Part shown: piece by piece, positions 14,673 to 20,652 of the stretch
Layout: the number at the start of each line of letters is the position of its first letter
Position numbering within the stretch: position 1 is the stretch's first letter
From: DATDOR01 sp035512695
GTDB taxonomy: Bacteria > Chloroflexota > Anaerolineae > Anaerolineales > JABWBV01
Length of the DNA stretch: 24,516 bases
Direction: 5' to 3'
Assembly: GCA_035512695.1 (NCBI GenBank)
Contig: DATKDL010000096.1
Span: forward strand, 1 to 24,516
Translations under genes and position numbers: made by a program
The notes under the pieces: generated by a model
The model's input: only the letters and a program-made list of their open reading frames with translations
What the model was told of the DNA's origin: nothing
The model's database searches: none

Positions 14673-15536
14673 TCAATGCGTGTGGCCATCGTTTTCCTGA
14701 CGGTTCGTGCAGTTCTCGAGGTTCCCGGTCGCGTGACAATCACAATCGGCGCTGCACTCTCCATGAGCCGGTTTCGTCATCCCCGAGAAGGCATCCTCGA
14801 AACGCCTGGCGCCTTCTTTGCGCCCAAATTCCGTGAGGCGGAAGGTATCCGGCGCAGGCTCGTCGAGCAGGCCTACGCGCAGCATGTACGCGAAACACGT
14901 TTTCAGCGCGGGCGCATCCGGGGTGAGAAAGGGACGCAGGTCCTCGCTTTTGAACTCGTCCCCGAAGCCTTCTCCCTGGAACCAATAGGCGATCTGCAAG
15001 ATTTCATCCTGCCAGAAAAGGGTGTCGATCGGGTCGGATTTTTCGTTCATGACAGGTTTCAACGCCGCTTCCCGGATGGTTTCCAGGATCTCTGCCAGGC
15101 GGCTTTCGATCTCCGGCGTCAGATCCTCCCCCCAGCGTTCTTCCGCGGGTTCGATCTCGATCACGCGTAGGTCTTGCGGCCAGATGCCGAAATGCTCGCC
15201 GAGGACGAGCAGGTTGTCCAGGCTGACAACGCCGGTGACGGCTTCCCCGACGCGGGCCTGGATCTCCTCTTCATCGGGAAGTTCGTGCCCCCAATCGATT
15301 ACGGTCACGGTTCCCGGAGGCCGGCCGCGTTCCACGGCGCTGAACAGGACGACCCGGTCGTAATGCTCCAGCGCTGCCTGAAACCGCTGAACGACGGCGA
15401 TCGGTCCAAAGCTCAGATCGTGATCGATTTGCACTCCCGGCGGCCAGACAAACTCCTCCAGATGGGTGTTGAGCAGCGGGCCGATCGAATAATCGCCCAG
15501 GTTGTGATACCCGACGCCTCCAATGAGGATTTTCAC
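14673..15536 (-). CDS. Degenerate maturation-protease-like protein with C-terminal helical and Cys-rich regions
   Basis: 287 residues. Residues 1-125 resemble the hydrogenase maturation protease: MKILIGGVGYHNLGDYSIGP, then VVLFSAVERGRPPGTVTVI. Compared with the canonical protease in this operon, the nickel-ligand Asp is Ser66 and the ligand His is about Ser105, so proteolysis is unlikely. Residues about 165-265 look like a helical, perhaps winged-helix domain (WQDEILQIAYWFQGEGF, YMLRVGLL, FRLTEFGRKEG). The tail is Cys/His-rich (ECSADCDCHATGN, then ENC and a final HTH). It may act as a large-subunit chaperone or metal-binding assembly factor; this is inferred. GTG at 15536 gives the family N terminus; GTG codons at 15560 and 15569 are alternatives that overlap the large-subunit gene. 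Confidence 0.75.
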   Translation of the reverse strand: MKILIGGVGYHNLGDYSIGPLLNTHLEEFVWPPGVQIDHDLSFGPIAVVQRFQAALEHYDRVVLFSAVERGRPPGTVTVIDWGHELPDEEEIQARVGEAVTGVVSLDNLLVLGEHFGIWPQDLRVIEIEPAEERWGEDLTPEIESRLAEILETIREAALKPVMNEKSDPIDTLFWQDEILQIAYWFQGEGFGDEFKSEDLRPFLTPDAPALKTCFAYMLRVGLLDEPAPDTFRLTEFGRKEGARRFEDAFSGMTKPAHGECSADCDCHATGNLENCTNRQENDGHTH

Positions 15537-15549
15537 GCGACTCGGCCGG

Positions 15550-17424
15550 TCACTCCACACCGCACGCACAGGTATTGACTTCCCGGGTGACGACGAGCGG
15601 GCTGCCGTCCAGGTGGATGTGCGTGGTGCAGGGCATGCAAGGGTCGAAGCTGCGGATCGTGCGCAGGATGTCGATGCCCTTGTAATCCTCCGGGGAGGAA
15701 AAATTTTCGAGAATGGGGGTGTTCAGGACGGCTTCCTCGTACGGGCCGGGGTTGCCCCAGGGATCGCGCGGGGAGGCGTTCCAGGTGGAGGGGGTCAGGA
15801 TCTGGTAGTTTTCCAGCGCTCCGTCCCGGATCACGGCGTGGTGGGTCAGATAGCCGCGCCCGGCCCCCCAGAACCCGACGCCGATCTGCCGGCCTTCCTT
15901 GGGTGGGGTGAACGGGGTGTGCACGCGGGTTTCCCCTTTTTTCATCAGGTCCATGGCGATCATCCAGTTGTCCATCGCCACCATCGCGGTGTACGGGATG
16001 CAGTACGCCCTGCCCCGGTTACGTTCGAAGGCGTTCCAGTCCGAAGGAATCCGCCATTCCAGCTCGGCTTCGGGTTTTGCCGCGCGGGGCACGACGATCC
16101 GCAGGCTGTCGCCGGTCGGTTCGATGAATCGTTTATGCGGGAAAACCCCTCCGGCGGCGGTGAGCCACATCCGGGTGGTGGACTCCGCCTCCATCGCCTG
16201 GCGGTCCCAACGAGGAGCCGTGTCCCAGGTGTAGCGGTCGCGCCAGCTCTGGCCGGTCGGGCGCGGCCGGGTCTCCTTGTTCCACATGTGATTGGGGCTG
16301 AGCGGGGCGCCCAGCGGATCGGTCGGGAACTCGTGCCCGCTCCAGTTCTCGTAATACGAGTGTTCAACGAATTCTTCGATCCCGATATTCATGTTCTGGA
16401 GACGGGTAGTGACCACCTCCCCATCCACGAGCACCCCCGGGGTGGCCCAGCGGCGCTCGCCCCACTCGTTGCAGTTTTCATAGGTTGCATCGTAGGCCTC
16501 CGGGTCGTCCCAGATCCCGGAGTCGATCATATTGGCCGGCCGCTTCCCCACCTCCCTGTAACGTGGATCCACATCGTAAAAGAAATCGCACAGATCGTCC
16601 CAGATCGCGACCACTTTCTGGCTGTAATCGAAGAACTGCTGCAGCCGCTGAAAGTACTCGTTCATGACCGTCAGGTTCAGGGTGGTCTGCATCCCACCCG
16701 GGATAACCGTTTCCGGGTGCGGATACTTGCCGCCGATCGTCACGTAGGCTTCCCGGGCCACCCGGGTCATGTGGAGCGCCTCCAGGTACAGGCTGCCGGT
16801 GAGCGGGTTGAGGTCGGTCATGATCTCACCGATGTTTCGATAACCGTGGGCGTTCGATCCGGGGGCCGAGGTCTGACGGGCGCGCTCGAAAATCTCGGGA
16901 TTGGTCTGCTTCAGAATCGACTCGGAATAATCCGGACCGGCCAGCAGGAACAGGTGCAGCGGATGGTCGTACAGGAACTCCATCGACAGCAGCATGTTGC
17001 GGATCACGATCCCGAGCGGCGGCGGCTTGACCGGGAAGGCCATCTCCATCGCCAGCGCGGAGGTTGCCGAATGAACGCCGCCGCAAACGCCGCAGGCCCG
17101 GCTGCTGATAAAAGCAGCATCCCGCGGATCGCGGCCTTTCAGGATGACTTCATAACCCCGGAAGAGGGTCGCAATTGAATTGGTGGAGATGACCTTCCTG
17201 TTCTCCAGGTCGACGACGCTGTGAAAGGCGAGCGCGCCCGCCACGCGCGTGACCGGATCGAAATCGACGTTCTGGATAAAGCCGTTGCGGGCCAGTAATT
17301 CTTGCACCTTGTCTTCCTGGTCGGCCAGGGAGACCGTCGTGTATTCGTAAGGATTGGCCAGGCCCTCTTTTAAATATGGCTTGCCGTTCTCATCGAACTC
17401 CACAGGGAGGTTCTTGAAGCACAT
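15550..17424 (-). CDS. [NiFe] hydrogenase large (catalytic) subunit, group 1, cytoplasmic type
   Basis: 624 residues. The nickel site is formed by SRACGVCGGVH (Cys111, Cys114, His118) and SFDPCMPCTTH (Cys596, Cys599, His602), all Cys with no Sec. The N-terminal signature reads DPVTRVAGALAFH, where most uptake enzymes have RIEGH; this fits the branch containing group 1f/1h enzymes as I recall, though the subgroup cannot be fixed by eye. The last 22 residues after His602 should be removed by the maturation protease; this tail ends NTCACGVE with an extra CxC. The start has AAGGAG at ideal spacing. It pairs with the small subunit encoded upstream, with five small membrane-protein genes between them. 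Predicted to oxidise H2. Confidence 0.96.
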   Translation of the reverse strand: MCFKNLPVEFDENGKPYLKEGLANPYEYTTVSLADQEDKVQELLARNGFIQNVDFDPVTRVAGALAFHSVVDLENRKVISTNSIATLFRGYEVILKGRDPRDAAFISSRACGVCGGVHSATSALAMEMAFPVKPPPLGIVIRNMLLSMEFLYDHPLHLFLLAGPDYSESILKQTNPEIFERARQTSAPGSNAHGYRNIGEIMTDLNPLTGSLYLEALHMTRVAREAYVTIGGKYPHPETVIPGGMQTTLNLTVMNEYFQRLQQFFDYSQKVVAIWDDLCDFFYDVDPRYREVGKRPANMIDSGIWDDPEAYDATYENCNEWGERRWATPGVLVDGEVVTTRLQNMNIGIEEFVEHSYYENWSGHEFPTDPLGAPLSPNHMWNKETRPRPTGQSWRDRYTWDTAPRWDRQAMEAESTTRMWLTAAGGVFPHKRFIEPTGDSLRIVVPRAAKPEAELEWRIPSDWNAFERNRGRAYCIPYTAMVAMDNWMIAMDLMKKGETRVHTPFTPPKEGRQIGVGFWGAGRGYLTHHAVIRDGALENYQILTPSTWNASPRDPWGNPGPYEEAVLNTPILENFSSPEDYKGIDILRTIRSFDPCMPCTTHIHLDGSPLVVTREVNTCACGVE

Positions 17425-17435
17425 CGCGGTTCTCC

Positions 17436-17705
17436 TTAACGTTTGAGCAGCGCAGCGACCGCTCCCAGGTGGCCGTTGACCGCCGACAACCCTTCCAGCA
17501 GGCTGCTCAGCGCACCGTTGATCGTGGTCAGTTTTCCCTCCAGCGGCTGGGTATCCTGCCGGATCCGGTCGAGGCCGTCGGCCAGCTCGTAGAGGCTCCG
17601 GTTGGCTCGCCGGAGATGGACGATGATCCCGACCAGGTAAACGACGAGAACGAGGACGACGATCAGGATGACCCCCAGGGTGATATAACCCAGCAACAGC
17701 GCCAT
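17436..17705 (-). CDS. Small single-pass membrane protein, type I member (fifth of cassette)
   Basis: 89 residues. One membrane helix at about 4-30 (GYITLGVILIVVLVLVVYLV) is followed by HLRRANR, predicting a cytoplasmic C-terminal part. The rest is a helix with a heptad-like pattern, including LEGKLTTINGALSSLLEGL and then HLGAVAALLKR. This part aligns without gaps with the end of the cassette's third protein (shared L-x-G, T, N, L, GL and HL positions), so the two are paralogs. A ribosome site (AAGGAATAA) spans the previous stop. No known family recognised. Position just before the large-subunit gene suggests a structural link to the hydrogenase. Confidence 0.85.
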   Translation of the reverse strand: MALLLGYITLGVILIVVLVLVVYLVGIIVHLRRANRSLYELADGLDRIRQDTQPLEGKLTTINGALSSLLEGLSAVNGHLGAVAALLKR

Positions 17706-17708
17706 CGC

Positions 17709-18047
17709 TTATTCCTTCCCGTTGCCGCCGACGCGCGCCGACAGCGTGGTCTTGATCGTTTCCGCGTGTGTGTTGATCATGCCGGCCGTGTCCAGGATCC
17801 GGCCGGCGATCTCGACGGTGTCATCCAGGGCGGCGATATGTTGCGTGTTCCCGGCGATCCCCACCCCGGCATCGCGCATCTCCCCCATGTAGCGCGCGAT
17901 ATATTTGGCCGCATTCAGGACCCGCTGAAGCAGGAACACGATCAACGGGAGCACGACCAGGACGGCCGCCAGCAGGGTGATGATCCAGATGGTGTAGACC
18001 CCATCAGGGATTACCGGACCTTCTTGCAGGAACGGGGCCGCCGTCAT
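17709..18047 (-). CDS. Small single-pass membrane protein, type II member (fourth of cassette)
   Basis: 112 residues. A short polar N terminus (1-16), one membrane helix (about 17-42, VYTIWIITLLAAVLVVLPLI), then a helical tail. The stretch GNTQHIAALDDTVEIAGRIL aligns without gaps with the first and second proteins of the cassette, which share NT, I, L, T, A and (I/L)L positions. AGGAG lies upstream and the start overlaps the previous stop (ATGA). Function unknown; a membrane anchor or scaffold for the soluble hydrogenase is inferred. Confidence 0.85.
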   Translation of the reverse strand: MTAAPFLQEGPVIPDGVYTIWIITLLAAVLVVLPLIVFLLQRVLNAAKYIARYMGEMRDAGVGIAGNTQHIAALDDTVEIAGRILDTAGMINTHAETIKTTLSARVGGNGKE

Positions 18048-18343
18048 GTTGCACGCTCCTGCTGCCGGACGACGGCGTCAATCGTGCTGCTCAGATGGGC
18101 GTCCGTCTGCTGCAGACCGCCGGCGATCTCCGCCAGGGTTTCATTGAGCCGGGTGACTTCCCCGGGGAGGTGACCGGTTTCGGTCTCGATCGCCCGCAAA
18201 CCCAGCCGCAGCTTGGCCAGGAAGCTGTCCGGATCCCCGCCGATAGTTTCCAGGGTCCGGGCGATCAGGACCAGATACACGGCCAGCACGGTGAAGAACG
18301 CCACGACGACGATGGCAGAAAGGATCGTCAGAAAAACAAACAT
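18044..18343 (-). CDS. Small single-pass membrane protein, type I member (third of cassette)
   Basis: 99 residues. The membrane helix is at the very N terminus (1-27, FVFLTILSAIVVVAFFTVLA). The tail is helical and includes LPGEVTRLNETLAEIAGGL and then HLSSTIDAVVRQQ, matching the fifth cassette protein position by position. An excellent ribosome site (GAGGAGG) precedes the ATG, and the stop overlaps the next start. No enzymatic motif is visible. The pattern suggests a coiled-coil partner that could pair with the other cassette proteins. Confidence 0.85.
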   Translation of the reverse strand: MFVFLTILSAIVVVAFFTVLAVYLVLIARTLETIGGDPDSFLAKLRLGLRAIETETGHLPGEVTRLNETLAEIAGGLQQTDAHLSSTIDAVVRQQERAT

Positions 18344-18353
18344 GACCGCCTCC

Positions 18354-18668
18354 TCAGTTCGTCTCGAGCACGCAGGCCGGGCAACCCGGACAACCGTCCG
18401 CGTGCTGCTCGATGGCCTGCGCCCCGCCGACGATCTCGACCGCGACGTCCAGGATGCGGCGGGCCTTGCGATTAGTCTCCATCAGCATCGGGATGTGGAT
18501 GGTGTTATTGGCGACCTGCTTGCCCGTCGTCCAGATCTCTCCGGCGACGGAAAGGATGGAACGCCCGGTCCGCAGGATAAGCGTCAGCAGGAGGGCGACG
18601 ACGAGGGCGACGACGAGGAGGATCGCGATGGAAGCCCCCCATACGGTCAGGACGGCAGCGGTCGACAT
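18354..18668 (-). CDS. Small single-pass membrane protein, type II member with CxxCxxC tail (second of cassette)
   Basis: 104 residues. One membrane helix (about 5-32), then a helical tail carrying NNTIHIPMLMETNRKARRIL, clearly related to the first and fourth cassette proteins. Unlike them it ends in CPGCPAC (Cys93, 96, 99), a possible metal or Fe-S ligand set on the cytoplasmic side. This could be an electron relay or metal dock at the membrane, which is inference. Ribosome site AGAGGG upstream; the start is two bases past the previous stop. Confidence 0.86.
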   Translation of the reverse strand: MSTAAVLTVWGASIAILLVVALVVALLLTLILRTGRSILSVAGEIWTTGKQVANNTIHIPMLMETNRKARRILDVAVEIVGGAQAIEQHADGCPGCPACVLETN

Positions 18669-18670
18669 GT

Positions 18671-18973
18671 TCAGACCCTCTCTCGCTGGATATCGGCGTC
18701 GTGCAGCGCCTGGGCGATCTCCCCGGCATTTCCCAGGATCGCCTCTGCCCCGCCCAGAAGATCGGTCGCCGTCTGATTCGTTTCCTCAAGTGCCCAGATC
18801 ACTTGCGTGTTATCCCGGATCTCCCTGACCAGGTCGAGCGCGATCCCGGCGCCTGTTTCGATGCTCCGGGCCGTGATCAGGATGGCGAGCAGCAAGGCGG
18901 CTGCGATGAAGACCACGACCGCAGCCACTCCCAGCCAGAGATACCAGTACGAAAAAAGCTGTGCGTCGTCCAT
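18671..18973 (-). CDS. Small single-pass membrane protein, type II member (first of cassette)
   Basis: 100 residues. Short N terminus with aromatic residues (YWYLW), membrane helix about 8-33, then a helical tail with RDNTQVIWALEETNQTATDLL, paralogous to the second and fourth cassette proteins. Ends in a charged segment (IQRERV). Start has GGAGG at ideal spacing and lies 14 bases after the small-subunit stop. No known family recognised. Being placed directly after the small-subunit gene, it may contact the distal Fe-S cluster side of the enzyme; this is inferred from order only. Confidence 0.85.
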   Translation of the reverse strand: MDDAQLFSYWYLWLGVAAVVVFIAAALLLAILITARSIETGAGIALDLVREIRDNTQVIWALEETNQTATDLLGGAEAILGNAGEIAQALHDADIQRERV

Positions 18974-18987
18974 CGTATGCCTCCGGG

Positions 18988-20256
18988 TCAGTCGCGTTTC
19001 TTCTGTCCGCTACCATACGACTTCATCTTCTCGTAGAAATAGTGCGCCACCCGGCTGATCGGGCTGGGTGTCGGCAGATGACCCCAACCGGTCGAAACCT
19101 CGCTCTTATTCCCCCAGTGGGTCTCCCGGTTCTGAAATTGCATCGTCATCTGCCTCAAGGGCCGGATGACCAGGCTGTAGGTCCTCGAGGCCGTCGAGGA
19201 AAGAAAGACGCCCGGGGGTTTTTTATAGAACGGGGTGAACCGGTCCGGGAAACCCGGCATCGTGCAGCCGATGCAGATGCCGCCCGTGTTCATGCAGCCC
19301 CCCATGTGGTTAATTGCACCGCGGGACGTGATGTTGCACTGAACAACCGGGCCCCAGCAGCCGATCTCCACCAGGCACTCTTCATCGCCGTAATGCTCCG
19401 CAAAGGAGCCCTCTTCGTAATGCCCGCCCCGGACGCACAGTTGATGCACCGTCTGGCTGAACAGCCAGGCCGGGCGGCCCAGCTCGTCGAATTCGGGGAG
19501 AGGGCCCAGGCCGTTGAGAAACAGCAGCACCGCCACGATTGTTTCGGTGAAGTTGTCGCCGATAGGCGAGCAGCCTGGAATGTTGACGACCGGCAGGCCG
19601 AGCGCGCTGCGAAAGTCGGGACCGAGGAAATCCATCACGCTCATCGATCCGGTCGGATTGCCGACCGCGGCCGGTACGCCGCCCCAGGTCGCACAGGTGC
19701 CGATGGCGATCACCGCTGCGGAGCCTTCCGCCATTTCCCTGAGCCACTGGGCCGTTGGCACCGGTTGGGGACCGTCTTCACCCTCCCGGACTCCCAGTCC
19801 CGCCCAGTACCCTCCGGTTTGAGCCGCGATGGCCTCATCCGCAATGGAGCCCTCATAAATCACGACGTAGGGATCGTTCAGTTCTCCCTCGACGGCCAGT
19901 TCGAAATTGCGGACGAACTCGTGTCCGGCCTCAACGGACAGAACCGGGTGATGGAGGATTACCTTCGGCAACCCCGGCAAACCGCCGGTCAGCAGCGCCT
20001 CAATCGGCGGATTGGTCGCGCCGGCGGCGGCGATCGTGCAGCCGTCGCAACTCATCCCCGCTAACCAGAAGGCGTGAATAATCTTGACCGGGCCGGTATT
20101 GAACTTATTCTCCTGCAGCTGGGGTTCGGTGTTGCGGACAGCCTCCGCGGTGGAGGTGAGCAGATGTTCCGGGGGCAGACCCTCCGCAAACGGCGCGCTG
20201 CGCCATTCCATCGGCTTTGCTTCGGGATCGATCGACGGGGCTTCCGGTAGTGCCAT
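18988..20256 (-). CDS. [NiFe] hydrogenase small (Fe-S) subunit, group 1, without Tat signal
   Basis: 422 residues. A 55-residue leader without a twin-Arg motif precedes AFWLAGMSCDGC (Cys70, Cys73, proximal cluster). Further ligands are seen in IGTCATWGG, NIPGCSPIGDN, ECLVEIGCWGPVVQCN and MGGCMNTGGICIGCTMPGFPD. The second proximal Cys is present, whereas the Asp-for-Cys change of the best-studied group 1h enzymes (CDGD) is absent. The C terminus has no membrane helix. So the enzyme should be cytoplasmic and attached to the membrane by other proteins. ATG at 20256 is preferred because AGGAG lies just upstream; in-frame ATGs at 20274 and 20319 are less well placed. First gene of the operon. Confidence 0.95.
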   Translation of the reverse strand: MALPEAPSIDPEAKPMEWRSAPFAEGLPPEHLLTSTAEAVRNTEPQLQENKFNTGPVKIIHAFWLAGMSCDGCTIAAAGATNPPIEALLTGGLPGLPKVILHHPVLSVEAGHEFVRNFELAVEGELNDPYVVIYEGSIADEAIAAQTGGYWAGLGVREGEDGPQPVPTAQWLREMAEGSAAVIAIGTCATWGGVPAAVGNPTGSMSVMDFLGPDFRSALGLPVVNIPGCSPIGDNFTETIVAVLLFLNGLGPLPEFDELGRPAWLFSQTVHQLCVRGGHYEEGSFAEHYGDEECLVEIGCWGPVVQCNITSRGAINHMGGCMNTGGICIGCTMPGFPDRFTPFYKKPPGVFLSSTASRTYSLVIRPLRQMTMQFQNRETHWGNKSEVSTGWGHLPTPSPISRVAHYFYEKMKSYGSGQKKRD

Positions 20257-20652
20257 GATTTTCTCCTGACTCATCGCTCCCACATGGTCGACTGCGGGAT
20301 TCACTTGCCAATCGTTCAACCACCGAATCGCGGTGTGATAAGAGAAATCCAGCCGATCCTGCGGGGTGGATCGCTAACGGATGCTATCTGGACAAGTTAG
20401 AACAATGATTGCTCACCTGTTTATAAAGCTTTAAGAAAGATTCAAGAAGGTAAGAAGGGACCAATTCTCAATGGTCTGCGTGTATTGTACCACCAAGCAT
20501 TTCACAGCCGTCATCGTTACATTAATGGGTTGAAGGATGGTCAGAAATACATGAGATTGAGCAGCATATGTATTTTCGCTTAACGCTGGAGCATATATCA
20601 GGTGACGGCAACACACCCAGTCCGCACCTTTTACCTTTTAAAAGGAGATCTC
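20257..20652. other. Divergent intergenic region between hydrogenase operon and secreted-protein gene
   Basis: About 400 bases, clearly more AT-rich than its surroundings, with no convincing gene. It should hold the promoters for the hydrogenase operon (leftward) and the secreted-protein gene (rightward). A short inverted repeat CACCG-AATCG-CGGTG lies at 20321-20335. AAAAGGAGATCTC directly before 20653 is the ribosome site of the rightward gene. Confidence 0.6.
20420..20448 (-). promoter_or_regulatory. Possible sigma-70-like promoter for the hydrogenase operon
   Basis: On the - strand, TTCTTG (20448-20443), 17 bases, then TATAAA (20425-20420). The -35 match is poor and the -10 is fair. It would give a leader of roughly 150 bases before the small-subunit start. 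Chosen by eye in the most AT-rich part of the gap. Confidence 0.25.

Noticed and set aside
13851..15170. 439-codon open frame on the + strand opposite the NifU-Rieske and protease-like genes
   Set aside because: It lies antisense to two genes with clear domain motifs and shows no domain of its own.
15523..17178. Long open frame on the + strand antisense to the hydrogenase large subunit
   Set aside because: It is a high-GC shadow of a clearly conserved gene; its translation is Arg/Pro/Gly/His-rich with no recognisable domain.
15550..17424. [NiFeSe] hydrogenase (Sec in the large subunit)
   Set aside because: All four nickel ligands are encoded as Cys; no in-frame TGA lies in the gene.
18988..20256. 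Twin-arginine signal on the hydrogenase small subunit
   Set aside because: No RRxFxK-type motif or hydrophobic leader is seen before the first Fe-S ligand.
20321..20335. Short CACCG/CGGTG inverted repeat as an operator
   Set aside because: Five-base arms are too short in a GC-rich genome to support a claim without comparison to relatives.
20602..20652. Earlier ATG start for the choice-of-anchor-B protein
   Set aside because: It would place 17 residues before the signal peptide, while ATG 20653 has a strong ribosome site.
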